In this document: one piece after another, positions 34,518-46,130 of the stretch | Layout of the letters: each line of letters starts with the position of its first letter | Position numbering within the stretch: the first letter of the stretch is position 1 | Source: Streptomyces lavendofoliae | GTDB lineage: Bacteria; Actinomycetota; Actinomycetes; Streptomycetales; Streptomycetaceae | Length of the DNA stretch: 64,000 nt | Direction of reading: 5' to 3' | Assembly (NCBI RefSeq): GCF_014649735.1 | Contig: NZ_BMTP01000013.1 | Location: forward strand, 186,001 to 250,000 | Program-made: the position numbers and the translations under genes | The notes under the pieces: generated by a model | What the model was told of the DNA's origin: nothing | Databases searched by the model: none | Seen by the model: only the letters and a program-made list of their open reading frames with translations

Positions 34518-35464
34518 CGCCGGCCGTCATGCGCGCGGCGGTCGTCGACGCCTTCGGTACGCCGGACACCCTCCGGGTGCGCGAGGTACCCGTCCCCGTG
34601 CCCGGCGAGGGCGAGGTGCTGATCCGCGTCCACGCGGCCGGCGTCAACGCCATCGACCAGGCGACCCGGGCCGGCCGGGGCGTCGGCGTCGAGCGGTTCC
34701 CCGCCGTGCTCGGCTGGGACGTCTCGGGCACGGTGGCCGCCACCGGCCCGGGCGTCCGGCGGTTCGCCGAGGGCGACAGCGTGTTCGGCATGCCCCGCTT
34801 CCCCGCGCTCGCGGGCGGGTACGCCGAGTACGCCGTCGCCCCGGAGGCCGAACTCGCCGCCAAACCGGACGGCGTCGACCACGTGGTGGCCGCGTCGCTG
34901 CCGATGGCCGGCCTCACCGCCTGGCAGACGCTGTTCGAGCACGGCGGGCTGCGCCCGGGGCACCGCGTCCTGGTGTCCGGGGCGGCCGGGGGAGTCGGGC
35001 ACATCGCGGTGCAGCTGGCCGCCGACGCGGGCGCCGAGGTCATCGGCACCGCGTCCCCCGCCAACCACCCGTTCGTCCGCTCCCTCGGCGCCCGCCGGGC
35101 CGTCGACTACCGGACCGTCCCCCTCCAGAAGGAGGTCGGGGACGTGGACCTGGCCGTCGACCCCATGGGCGGCGCCGAGTTCTTCCGGCTGCTCGACGTC
35201 GTGCGCCCCGGCGGGATCGTGGTCACCCTCAAGGGCGAGGGACCCGACCACCGCCGGACCGCGCGGGACCGCGGCGTCCGGGCCGGCTTCACCTACGTGC
35301 ACCCCGACGGCCCGGTCCTCGACCGGCTCGCCGGCCTCCTCGCCACCGGCGGCGTCCGCCCCGAGATCCAGCGGGTCTTCCCGCTCGACGAGGTGGCACG
35401 GGCGCACGCGCTCGGCGAGGAGGGCCACGTCCGTGGCCGCCTGGTGCTCGACCTGACGTCCTGA
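34514..35464 (+). CDS. NADP-dependent quinone oxidoreductase-like MDR protein
   Basis: The 316-residue protein is a zinc-free medium-chain reductase. The N-terminal GroES-like domain contains GVNAIDQATRAG and LGWDVSGTVAATGPGV. The Rossmann motif is VLVSGAAGGVGHIAVQLA. Cysteine zinc ligands are absent, as in quinone or enoyl reductases. GTG 34514 overlaps the cupin stop. It probably reduces an enone or quinone in the same pathway as the TPP enzyme and cupin. Confidence 0.87.
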   Translation: MTPAVMRAAVVDAFGTPDTLRVREVPVPVPGEGEVLIRVHAAGVNAIDQATRAGRGVGVERFPAVLGWDVSGTVAATGPGVRRFAEGDSVFGMPRFPALAGGYAEYAVAPEAELAAKPDGVDHVVAASLPMAGLTAWQTLFEHGGLRPGHRVLVSGAAGGVGHIAVQLAADAGAEVIGTASPANHPFVRSLGARRAVDYRTVPLQKEVGDVDLAVDPMGGAEFFRLLDVVRPGGIVVTLKGEGPDHRRTARDRGVRAGFTYVHPDGPVLDRLAGLLATGGVRPEIQRVFPLDEVARAHALGEEGHVRGRLVLDLTS

Positions 35465-35479
35465 GGCGAGGAGACCCCC

Positions 35480-36316
35480 ATGATCCTGGTGACCGGCGCC
35501 ACCGGCCACGTCGGCGGCGAGCTGACCACGAGGCTCGTCCGCTCCGGCCGGCCGGTGCGCGCCCTGGTCAGGAACGGCGCCGAACCCCCCGCCGGGGCGG
35601 AGGCGGCCGTCGGGGACCTCGACCACCCCGAGTCGCTGCGCCCCGCCCTCGACGGCGTGCGCGCGGTGTTCCTGCTGCCCGGCTACGCGGACATGCCGGG
35701 CCTGCTCGGCGAGTGCGCCCGCGCCGGGGTCGAGCACGTGGTGCTGCTCTCCAGCATCGCCGCCCCCGACGGCGACATGGACAACGCCATCTCCCGGTTC
35801 ATGATCCTCTCCGAGGAGGCGGTACGGGCCTCCGGGCTGCCCTGGACGATCCTGCGGCCCAGCGGCTTCATGTCCAACACCTTCCAGTGGACCGCGCAGC
35901 TGGCGGCCGGGGACGTGGTGCGCGCCGCGTTCCCCACCGTGGCGGTCGCCATGATCGACCCGTACGACATCGCGGCCGTCGCCGCGCGCGTCCTGCTCGA
36001 CCCGGACCACCACGGCCGCGCCCACGCCCTGAGCGGGCCCGAACCGCTGCTCCCCGTCGACCGGGTGCGCGTCCTCGGCGAGGTCCTCGGGCGCCCCCTG
36101 CGCTTCGAGGGCCTGACCGACGAGGAGGCCCGCGAGGAGATGGAGGCGGGCGGCACACCGACCGCGTACGTCGACGCCTTCTTCCGCTACTACGCGGACG
36201 GCACCCTCGACGACTCGCGGGTGCGGCCCACGGTCACCGAGCTCCTCGGCCGGCCGCCCCGCACCTTCACCCAGTGGGCCCGTGCCCACGCCAACGCCTT
36301 CCAGGAGGAAAGATGA
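35480..36316 (+). CDS. NmrA-like NAD(P)-binding protein
   Basis: The 278-residue protein is an atypical SDR with the N-terminal TGATGHVGGELTTRLVRSG dinucleotide motif and the typical WTILRPSGFMSN segment. Most NmrA-like proteins sense or use NADPH, and some are quinone or isoflavone-type reductases. GAGGCGAGGAG precedes ATG 35480. Its stop overlaps the next ATG by 4 bases. Confidence 0.85.
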   Translation: MILVTGATGHVGGELTTRLVRSGRPVRALVRNGAEPPAGAEAAVGDLDHPESLRPALDGVRAVFLLPGYADMPGLLGECARAGVEHVVLLSSIAAPDGDMDNAISRFMILSEEAVRASGLPWTILRPSGFMSNTFQWTAQLAAGDVVRAAFPTVAVAMIDPYDIAAVAARVLLDPDHHGRAHALSGPEPLLPVDRVRVLGEVLGRPLRFEGLTDEEAREEMEAGGTPTAYVDAFFRYYADGTLDDSRVRPTVTELLGRPPRTFTQWARAHANAFQEER

Positions 36317-36609
36317 GCACCGTGGAAACCGTCAGGTTCAAGCTGGTCCCCGGGACCGACACCACCGCCTTCGAGAGCCTCGACCGGGCGGTCGAGGACG
36401 ACTACATGGCCAAGCGGCCCGGCTTCCTGTCCCGCGAGGTCACCCGCGGCGACGACGGCGAGTACCTGGTGATCGTCCACTGGGCCACCCCCGAGGACGC
36501 GGACGCCACCATGAGCGGCTTCTTCTCCGCCGCCGAGACCCAGGACTTCCTCGCGGCCATCGACAAGACCACGGTCCAGTCAGGCCGTTACGTCCGGATC
36601 GCCCGCTGA
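36313..36609 (+). CDS. Antibiotic-biosynthesis-monooxygenase-like (ABM) protein
   Basis: The 98-residue protein has the dimeric alpha-beta-barrel pattern FKLVPGTDTTAFESLDRAVE, then EYLVIVHWATPEDADATM. ABM proteins include cofactor-free quinone-forming monooxygenases and haem-degrading enzymes, but many are uncharacterised. It is coupled to the NmrA-like gene by an ATGA overlap and ends the coupled run that began with MFS copy 2. Confidence 0.8.
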   Translation: MSTVETVRFKLVPGTDTTAFESLDRAVEDDYMAKRPGFLSREVTRGDDGEYLVIVHWATPEDADATMSGFFSAAETQDFLAAIDKTTVQSGRYVRIAR

Positions 36610-36712
36610 TCCGCTGACCCACAGGCCCCGCCGGGGCCGCACCACCACCCAGGGCGTCCGGCCTGACCGGGCGCCCTTCGGCTTCCCCGACCCGACCGAA
36701 GGAGCACCCCCG

Positions 36713-37960
36713 ATGACGGACGGCCGGTTCCTGCTGGCCCTCGCGTGCCTGCTGCTGCTCACCCGCACCGCGGGCCGGCTCGCCCGCCGGGCCGGCCAGC
36801 CCCCGGTGATCGCGGAGCTGGCCGCCGGGCTGCTGCTCGGGCCGTCCCTGCTCGGCGCGGTCGCCCCCGCCGCACACCGCTTCCTGTTCGGGCCGGACGT
36901 CCTGCCCGCCCTGGGCGCCCTCGCCGAACTGGGCCTGGTCCTCTACGCCTTCGGCATCGGCCGCCACCTGGCCGGCCCGGCGGCGGCCAGGGCCGCGGCC
37001 CCGGCGGTCACCGCCGTCAGCGCGGCCTCCGTCCTGCTGCCGATGGCGGCCGGAGCGGTGCTGGCGCTCGCCCTGGACGGCGCCCACGCCGGCCCCCGGG
37101 CCACCCCCGCGGCCTCCGCCCTGTTCCTGGGCTGCGCCCTGTCCGTCACCGCGCTGCCGGTCCTCGCCCGCATCCTGGACGACGAGGGCCTGACGGCCAC
37201 CCCGGCGGGCCGTACCAGCCTCGCCGCGGCGGCCGTCGGCGACGCGGTGGCCTGGTGCGTCCTGACCGCCGCGCTGATCGCCTCGGGCAGCCTCGGCGCC
37301 CGGCACCTGGCCCTGACGGCCACCGGCCTGGTCGCGGTGGCCGTCCTGCTGCGCGCCCGCCCGGGCCCCACGCGCCGGGGCACCGACCTCGCCCTGACCG
37401 TCGCGGGCTGCGCGCTCGCCGCGGCGGCCTCCTCCGCGACCGGGCTCCACCAGCTGCTGGGCGCGCTGCTCTTCGGCTTCGTGTACGGCCGCCACCGTCC
37501 GGCCCCGGCCGGCGAGCCGGCCCTGAAGGCGCTCGACACGGTCGCCGCCACCATCCTGCTGCCCTGCTTCTTCCTCGGCTTCGGCCAGCGCCTCGACCTC
37601 GGCGCGGCCCCGTGGGACGGCCCGCTCACCGCGGTGCTGCTGCTGGTCGCCGTCCTCACCAAGACGGTGGGATGCGCGGCGGCCGGCGCCCTCGGCGGTC
37701 TGCCGCGCCGCGAGTGGCTGCGTGTCGGGGCGCTGATGAACTCCCGGGGACTGACCGAGATCGTCGTCATCTCCGTCGGCCACGAGGCCGGGCTCATCGA
37801 CCGGGCGCTGCTGATCGCCCTCACCGTCGTCGCCCTGGCCACCACCGCGATGACCGCCCCGGCGCTCCGCCTGGCGGAGCGCCTGGCGGCCCGCCCTCAG
37901 TCCGGCACCGGGACCGGCTCGGGCACCGCGTCGACCACCGGCGCCACACCGCGCCGCTGA
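36713..37960 (+). CDS. CPA2-type cation/proton antiporter
   Basis: The 415-residue protein has about 12 membrane segments and the Na+/H+ exchanger (KefB/NapA-like) pattern, with PPVIAELAAGLLLGPSLLGA near the N-terminus and MNSRGLTEIVVISVGHEAGL in the conserved late region. It has no C-terminal TrkA domain. It follows the ABM gene after 103 bases. Its last 64 bases overlap, on the opposite strand, the end of another antiporter gene. Confidence 0.86.
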   Translation: MTDGRFLLALACLLLLTRTAGRLARRAGQPPVIAELAAGLLLGPSLLGAVAPAAHRFLFGPDVLPALGALAELGLVLYAFGIGRHLAGPAAARAAAPAVTAVSAASVLLPMAAGAVLALALDGAHAGPRATPAASALFLGCALSVTALPVLARILDDEGLTATPAGRTSLAAAAVGDAVAWCVLTAALIASGSLGARHLALTATGLVAVAVLLRARPGPTRRGTDLALTVAGCALAAAASSATGLHQLLGALLFGFVYGRHRPAPAGEPALKALDTVAATILLPCFFLGFGQRLDLGAAPWDGPLTAVLLLVAVLTKTVGCAAAGALGGLPRREWLRVGALMNSRGLTEIVVISVGHEAGLIDRALLIALTVVALATTAMTAPALRLAERLAARPQSGTGTGSGTASTTGATPRR

Positions 37961-39117
37961 GCCCGGCGACCCGTCAACCACAGCGCCACCGGCTCGGTGA
38001 ACCGGGCCGTCACCGGGCCGAGCACGACCAGCAGCAGGACGTACGCCGTCGCCAGCGGCCCCAGCGCCGGCTCGACACCCGCGGTGACCGCGAGGCCCGC
38101 GATGACGATGGAGAACTCGCCCCGCGCCACCAGCGCCCCGCCCGCCCGCCACCGCCCCCGCTCGCCGATCCCGGCGCGCCGGGCCGCCCAGTACCCCGTG
38201 GCGATCTTCGTCAGGGCGGTGAGCAGCGCCAGGGCCAGCGCGGGCAGCAGCACGGGCGGGATGGTCGACGGGTCCGTACTGAGCCCGAAGAAGACGAAGA
38301 AGACGGCGGCGAACAGGTCCCGCAGGGGCATCAGCAGGTGGTGGGTGTTCTCGGCGACCTCCCCGGACAGCGCGATGCCCACCAGGAACGCGCCCACCGC
38401 CGCCGACACCTGGAGCTCCTGGGCGAAGCCGGACACCAGCAGCGTCAGGCCCAGGACGACCAGCAGCAGCTTCTCCGGGTCGTCGCTGGAGATGAACCGC
38501 GAGATGTGCCGCCCGTAGCGGACCGCGACGACCAGCACCACACCGACCGCGCCCAGCGCGATCGCCAGGGTCACCCCGCCCGCCGCCCAGCCGGCGCCGG
38601 CGAGCAGCGTCGTCAGGATGGGCAGGTACACGGCCATCGCCAGGTCCTCCAGGACCAGCACGCTCAGGATGGCGGGCGTCTCGCGGTTGCCGATCCGCCC
38701 CAGGTCGCCCAGCACCTTGGCGATCACCCCGGACGACGACACCCAGGTCACCCCGGCCAGCACCACCGCGGCCACCGGGCCCCAGCCCATCAGCACCGCG
38801 ACGGCCGCACCCGGCACGGCGTTGAGCACGAAGTCCACCGCCCCGGCCGGGGCGTGCGTCCTCAGATGTCCGACCAGGTCACCGGCCGTGTACTCCAGCC
38901 CCAGCATCAACAGCAGCAGTACGACCCCGATCTCGGCGCCGATCTCGATGAACTCCTCGCTGCCGCCCAGCGGGACGACCCCGCCGTGCCCGAAGACCAG
39001 CCCGGCCAGCAGGTACAGCGGGATGGGGGAGAAGCGCACCCGGGCGGCGAACCGGCCGAGCAGCCCGAGCGCCAGGACGACCGCGCCGAACTCGATCAGG
39101 AAGACAGCGGAATGCAC
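37897..39117 (-). CDS. KhtU/KefB-like K+/H+ antiporter membrane subunit
   Basis: The 406-residue protein has about 12 membrane segments and CPA2 motifs (PLYLLAGLVFGHGGVVPLGG, GAEIGVVLLLLMLGLEYTAG, GRWRAGGALVARGEFSIVIA). It lacks its own regulatory domain. The RCK_C protein encoded 4 bases upstream supplies it, as in Bacillus KhtTU and the Streptomyces Cpe system, where the RCK_C protein binds c-di-AMP. It therefore probably exports K+ or Na+. It is the last gene of the large minus-strand unit. Confidence 0.87.
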   Translation of the reverse strand: MHSAVFLIEFGAVVLALGLLGRFAARVRFSPIPLYLLAGLVFGHGGVVPLGGSEEFIEIGAEIGVVLLLLMLGLEYTAGDLVGHLRTHAPAGAVDFVLNAVPGAAVAVLMGWGPVAAVVLAGVTWVSSSGVIAKVLGDLGRIGNRETPAILSVLVLEDLAMAVYLPILTTLLAGAGWAAGGVTLAIALGAVGVVLVVAVRYGRHISRFISSDDPEKLLLVVLGLTLLVSGFAQELQVSAAVGAFLVGIALSGEVAENTHHLLMPLRDLFAAVFFVFFGLSTDPSTIPPVLLPALALALLTALTKIATGYWAARRAGIGERGRWRAGGALVARGEFSIVIAGLAVTAGVEPALGPLATAYVLLLVVLGPVTARFTEPVALWLTGRRAQRRGVAPVVDAVPEPVPVPD

Positions 39118-39121
39118 GGCG

Positions 39122-39607
39122 TCACTTCCGATCCAGGATGGCGTGTGCCGCGTCCACGCCCTCGCGCGTGCCGACGACGATGATCGTGTCCCCGCCGCGG
39201 AGCCGGAACTCCGGCCCCGGGGAGGGGATCGGGTGCGCGCGGCGCATCACGGCGACGATCGACGCGCCCGTCGCCGTCCGCATCCTCGTCTCGCCCAGCC
39301 GCCGGCCGTTCCAGTACGAGTCGCCGGTCACCGTGACCCGCTCCGCCAGCAGCCCGAAGTCGCTGGTGTGCAGCAGGTTCGGGTTGTTGTGGCCGGGCAG
39401 CAGCGCCTCGGTCAGGGTGAGCGCCTCCGCGCCGGTCAGCCGCATGGACAGGCCGCACGAGTCGGGGTCGTCGTCATGGTGGACGTTGAGGGTGCGGGTG
39501 CCGTCGCGGTGGGCGACGACCGACAGGGTGTCGTGCCGCCGGGTGGTGAGCTCGTACTGCACGCCGATCCCGGGCAGCGGGGTGGTCCTCAGTCGCGGTG
39601 CGGGCAT
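39122..39607 (-). CDS. KhtT/CpeA-like regulatory subunit with RCK_C domain
   Basis: The 161-residue soluble protein has an N-terminal beta domain (PGIGVQYELTTRRHDTLSVV) and a C-terminal RCK_C (TrkA-C) domain at about residues 80-160 (GDSYWNGRRLGETRMRTATG, then RLRGGDTIIVVGTREGVD). RCK_C domains of this type bind c-di-AMP and gate the partner antiporter. The antiporter gene starts 4 bases downstream. It lies 28 bases after glgB, tying ion transport to the alpha-glucan operon. Confidence 0.85.
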   Translation of the reverse strand: MPAPRLRTTPLPGIGVQYELTTRRHDTLSVVAHRDGTRTLNVHHDDDPDSCGLSMRLTGAEALTLTEALLPGHNNPNLLHTSDFGLLAERVTVTGDSYWNGRRLGETRMRTATGASIVAVMRRAHPIPSPGPEFRLRGGDTIIVVGTREGVDAAHAILDRK

Positions 39608-39635
39608 GGCGGGTGGCCTCCCTCTCCAGTCGTTG

Positions 39636-41818
39636 TCAGCTGTGCGGGCGGAGCCAGACGGCGCCGAGCGGCGGCAGGGTGAGCTCCGCGCTCGCGGGCA
39701 GCCCCTGCCAGGGCACGTCCTCCGCCCGGACCGGCCCCGGGTGGGTGACGCCGCTGCCGCCGTACGCCGCCGCGTCGGTGCTCAGCACCTCGGTCCAGTC
39801 GCCCGCCCGCGGCAGGCCCACCCGGAAGCCGGGGCGCGTGGCGGGCTGGAAGTTGAAGACGCACACCAGCGGCCCGCCCGGCTCCCCGTACCGCACGAAC
39901 GCGTACACGTTGTCCTGCGCGGCGTCCGCCTCGATCCAGCGGAACCCCTCCGGCCGGGTGTCCCGGCTCCACAGCGCCGGGTCGGCGAGGTAGTGCCGGT
40001 TGAGGTCGCGCACCAGGTCGCGGACGCCGGCGTGGGGGGCGTACCCGGTCAGCGACCAGTCCGGGCCCCGGTCGTGGGACCACTCGCTGTCCTGGGCGAA
40101 CTCCTGCCCCATGAACAGCAGGTGCTTGCCGGGGAAGGCCCACATCCACGCCAGGTAGGCGCGCAGGTTCGCGAACCGCTGCCACCGGTCGCCGGGCATC
40201 TTGCCGAGCAGCGACCCCTTGCCGTGCACCACCTCGTCGTGGCTGACCGGCAGCAGGTGGTTCTCGGCGTACGCGTACATCATCGCGAACGTCATCGCGT
40301 GGTGGTGGTACTGCCGGTGCACGGGGTCGTTGGCCATGTACGACAGCGAGTCGTGCATCCAGCCCATGTTCCACTTGAGGTCGAAGCCCAGTCCGCCGCG
40401 GTCGGTGGAGCGGGTCACCCCGTCCCAGGCCGTCGACTCCTCGGCGACGGTGACGACCCCGGGGCAGCGGCGCTGCACGGTGGCGTTCACTTCCTGGAGG
40501 AACTCGACCGCTTCGAGGTTCTCCCGCCCGCCGTAGGCGTTGGGCAGCCACTCGCCGTCCGGCCGGGAGTAGTCCAGGTAGAGCATGGAGGCGACGGCGT
40601 CCACGCGTATCCCGTCGACGTGGAACTCCTCGCACCAGTACACGGCGTTGGCGACCAGGAAGTTGCGCACCTCCGCGCGCCCGTAGTCGAAGACGAGCGT
40701 CCCCCAGTCGGGGTGCTCGCCCCGGCGCGGATCGGGGTGCTCGTACAGCGGGGTGCCGTCGAACCGGGCGAGCGCCCAGTCGTCCTTCGGGAAGTGCGCG
40801 GGCACCCAGTCCACGATCACCCCGATGCCCGCCGCGTGCAGCCGGTCCACCAGGTACCGGAAGTCGTCGGGGGAGCCGAGCCTCGCCATCGGCGCGTAGT
40901 AGGACGTCACCTGGTAGCCCCACGAGCCGCCGAAGGGGTGCTCGGCGGGCGGCAGGAACTCCACGTGGGTGAAGCCCAGCCCCTTCAGGTAGGCGGGCAG
41001 CTCCCGGGCCAGCTCGCGGTAGCCGAGGCCGGGCCGCCAGGAGGGCAGGTGCAGTTCGTACACGCTCATCGGCGCCTCGGTGGCGGGCCGCTCGCCGCGG
41101 CGGCGCATCCAGTCGCCGTCGCCCCATCGGTACGCCGAGGAGTGGACGACCGACGCGGTGCCGGGCGCCGCCTCGGCCGACGAGGCGAGCGGGTCGGCCT
41201 TCTGGATCCAGCGGCCGTCCGGGGTGAGGATCTCGTACTTGTAGCGGCAGCCCGGCTCCACGCCCGGCACGAACAGCTCCCACACCCCACTGGCCCCGAG
41301 CGACCGCATCGGATGGGCGGCGCCGTCCCAGTGGTTGAGGTCGCCGACCAGGCGTACGGCCCGGGCGCCGGGCGCCCACACCGCGAAGGCGGTGCCACGC
41401 GCCCGGCCGTGCCCGGACTCGTGCTCGCGGACGTTCGCCCCGAGGACCCGCCACAGCTGCTCGTGGCGGCCCTCCCGGATCAGGTGCAGGTCGAGTTCGC
41501 CGAGCGTGGGGAGGTAGCGGTAGGGGTCGTCGTACGTGAACAGGGTGTCGCCGTAGGCCGCGGCGACCCGGTAGTCCGGTACGTCGCGGCCGGGCAGCGT
41601 GCCGGAGAAGACGCCCCCGCCCTCGTGGACCAGCCCGGCGAGCGTCCCGCCGGCCGGGTCGGTGAGCGTCACGGCGTCGGCCAGCGGGCGCAGCACCCGC
41701 ACCGTCACGCCGGCGGGCCCCGGGTGGGGGCCGAGGAGCGCGTGCGGGTCGCTGACCTCGCCGCTGGTGAGGCGCTTGAGGTCGGTGGCGGGCAGGTGGG
41801 TGTCGGCCTTCTCGCGGT

Positions 41819-41822
<4 letters not shown>
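39636..41822 (-). CDS. glgB: 1,4-alpha-glucan branching enzyme
   Basis: The 728-residue protein has an N-terminal carbohydrate-binding domain and the GH13 barrel. Catalytic motifs are DGIRVDAVASMLYLDY (nucleophile Asp), VTVAEESTAW (acid/base Glu) and LPVSHDEVVHGKGSL. It makes alpha-1,6 branches in the glucan that GlgE elongates. GTG 41822 overlaps the glgE stop by 4 bases, the usual glgE-glgB order in actinobacteria. The treS and pep2 genes that commonly sit between or beside them are missing at this point. Confidence 0.95.
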
Positions 41823-43996
<2,174 letters not shown>

Positions 43997-44039
43997 CGTC
44001 ATGCCTCCTGGAAGAGCACCTGGAAAAAAGAAGAGGGGG

Positions 44040-44810
44040 TCACCCGCGGCGTATCGCGGTGGTGCCGTTGCTCACGGCGGAGATGATCCGGCGGTAGCCG
44101 GTCACCAGCGGGTGGTGCGGGTACGCCGGGCTGAACAGCCGCTCACCGGCGAGGGACGCCATCTCCGGCGCGTACGGCAGGACGGCCGTGATCTCGGTGG
44201 CGTACGCGGACTCGACCTCCGCGCGCATCCGGTCGTCGACCACGCCGTCGGGCACCATGCTGAGCGCCACGCTCACCCGTACGCAGCCGAGCCGGCCCGC
44301 CAGTGCCATGGTCTCGGCGGCGCCCGCGAGGTCGAGCCGGTCGGCCCGGGTGACGATCACCAGCGCGTCGGAGCTGGCCATCGCCGTCACCGTCTCGTTG
44401 TTGAACCCGGCGTGGGTGTCGAGGAGCAGCACGTCGAGGGCCAGCAGGTCGATCAGCCGGTCGAAGCCCTCGCGCAGCAGCCCCACGTCGTAGCCGCGCC
44501 CCATGATCTCGTTGATGCCGGCCGCCCCGCTCCTGGCCGGCACCAGGAAGACACCGTCGTGGCCCACGTCCGCCCGGCAGGGGTAGGCCGCGTCCTCGAT
44601 CTCGCAGTGGCCGACCAGGTAGTCCGCGAGCGAGCGGCGGGCGGACGGCACGGTGTCACCGAACATCAGGTCCAGGGCGGGCGTCTGGATGTCCGTGTCC
44701 ACGAGCGCGACCCGGTGGCCCCCGGAGGCCAGGAGCAACGCGAGGTTCGCGGCCGTGCTGGACTTCCCCGTACCCCCTCGGTAGGAGTGCACGGTGATGA
44801 TCTGCGACAT
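44040..44810 (-). CDS. MinD/ParA-family ATPase
   Basis: The 256-residue protein has a deviant Walker A (HSYRGGTGKSSTAANLAL), the switch region LVDTDIQTPALDLMFGD and LDVLLLDTHAGFNNETVTAM. Such ATPases dimerise on membranes or DNA and position other proteins. There is no MinC, MinE or ParB nearby and no clear amphipathic C-terminal helix. It lies between the phosphatase and glgE genes with gaps of 21 and 43 bases. A role in localising the signalling or glucan machinery is possible but unproven. Confidence 0.87.
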   Translation of the reverse strand: MSQIITVHSYRGGTGKSSTAANLALLLASGGHRVALVDTDIQTPALDLMFGDTVPSARRSLADYLVGHCEIEDAAYPCRADVGHDGVFLVPARSGAAGINEIMGRGYDVGLLREGFDRLIDLLALDVLLLDTHAGFNNETVTAMASSDALVIVTRADRLDLAGAAETMALAGRLGCVRVSVALSMVPDGVVDDRMRAEVESAYATEITAVLPYAPEMASLAGERLFSPAYPHHPLVTGYRRIISAVSNGTTAIRRG

Positions 44811-44831
44811 GATCCCATCCGGTGTATCGGT

Positions 44832-46124
44832 CTAGTGGTCGTCCTGGCCGTGGTCCCGGCGCGGGACCCGTCTGCCGTCCCGTCGCTCTCCGGGCAGCCG
44901 CCAGTGGACGGCCATCATGGTGATGTCGTCCGACTGCTCGGACGGGCCGACGAACTCGCTCAGCACCCCGTCCATGTGGTCCAGCAGTTCCTCCCCGCGC
45001 ACCGCCGCCCGCGCCAGCTCCGTGAGCAGCTGGTCGTCCCCGAAGAACCGCCCCGACATCGAGCGGGCCTCGGTCACCCCGTCGGTGTAGACGAACAGGG
45101 TGTCGCCGGGACCGATCTGGGCGTACCCGAGCGAGAAGGTGCCGTCGGGGATGACCCCGACGGCGGGCCCGGTGGGTTCGAGCAGCACCGGGTCCTTGCC
45201 CTCGCCGCTCACCAGCACGGGCGGGTTGTGGCCGCCGTTGATGTAGACCAGGTTGCCGGTGAGCGGGTCCAGGACGCCGAAGAACATGGTGGCGAAGTAG
45301 CCCTGCCGGATGTGGTTCCTGGTCAGGTAGTTGTTGGTGCCCACCACGGCGTTGAGCAGCGGGGTGGCCCCGACCACCGGGATGGCCCGGCTCTGCTCGC
45401 GCCAGCCGGCGTCCTCGCCCAGCAGGTCGGCGGCGATCAGGCTCTGCAGTCCGCTCTGCTCGGCGGTGTGCCGCAACAGGCTGCGGATGAGCGCCATGAA
45501 CAGCGCGGCGCCGACGCCCTTGTCGCAGACGTCGGCCACGACCAGCGCGAGGCGGCGGTTGTTGACCAGCTCGAACACGTCGTAGAAGTCGCCGGCGACG
45601 GTCCGGGCGGGCCGGAAGCGGACGTTGATCTCCCAGCCGTCGGGGTTCGGGAGCGACTCGGGCAGGAAACCCATCTGGATCTCCCGCCCGATCTCCAGCT
45701 CCCGCTCGTAGCTGAGCAGTTCGGCGCGGGCGGTGACGTCCTCCATGGTCCGGCTGAAGTTGGCCCGCTCGTGGCAGTCGCGCAGCCGGGCCCGTACGAG
45801 GTCCGGGTAGAACGGCGGCACCAGGTAGTCCGAGCCGGCGTGGATGTGGCTGCCCAGCAGGTGCAGGTCGTGCTCCGCGAACGCCACGACGGTCGGCCGC
45901 TGCCCCTCGTCGTCGAGGCGGCGCGCCACCGCGCGGACGGTGTGCGGCGACAGGCCCGCGTACGCCAGCAGCACCTCGGTGGTGGGCAGTTGGCCGTGCT
46001 GGACGACCAGCACGTCGGCCGGCGTCCGGATGCGCACCACGGCGCCCACGCTGTCCAGGGCCTTCAGCAGCTCCGGCGGCGCGCTGCGGTGCTCGTCCAG
46101 GAGCAGCACATTGGTCTGGAGCAT
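44832..46124 (-). CDS. SpoIIE/RsbU-type PP2C phosphatase with receiver-like N-terminus
   Basis: The 430-residue protein begins with a receiver-like domain (residues 1-120: LQTNVLLLDEHRSAPPELLK, ending GSDYLVPPFYPDLVRARLRD). A helical linker follows, then a PP2C domain at about 165-415. Metal-binding motifs are VAGDFYDVFELVNNRRLALV (VAGD) and VADVCDKGVGAALFM, with SDDITMMAV near the end. RsbU/SpoIIE phosphatases dephosphorylate STAS anti-sigma antagonists. Two STAS proteins and an RsbW-like kinase are encoded just upstream. Whether the N-terminal domain retains a phosphorylatable Asp is unclear. Confidence 0.88.
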   Translation of the reverse strand: MLQTNVLLLDEHRSAPPELLKALDSVGAVVRIRTPADVLVVQHGQLPTTEVLLAYAGLSPHTVRAVARRLDDEGQRPTVVAFAEHDLHLLGSHIHAGSDYLVPPFYPDLVRARLRDCHERANFSRTMEDVTARAELLSYERELEIGREIQMGFLPESLPNPDGWEINVRFRPARTVAGDFYDVFELVNNRRLALVVADVCDKGVGAALFMALIRSLLRHTAEQSGLQSLIAADLLGEDAGWREQSRAIPVVGATPLLNAVVGTNNYLTRNHIRQGYFATMFFGVLDPLTGNLVYINGGHNPPVLVSGEGKDPVLLEPTGPAVGVIPDGTFSLGYAQIGPGDTLFVYTDGVTEARSMSGRFFGDDQLLTELARAAVRGEELLDHMDGVLSEFVGPSEQSDDITMMAVHWRLPGERRDGRRVPRRDHGQDDH

Positions 46125-46130
46125 GTCACC

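Noticed and set aside
22935..36609. An aromatic polyketide biosynthetic cluster, suggested by several SnoaL/ABM/cupin/reductase genes
   Set aside because: There is no ketosynthase, acyl carrier protein, NRPS, terpene cyclase or other scaffold-forming enzyme in the window.
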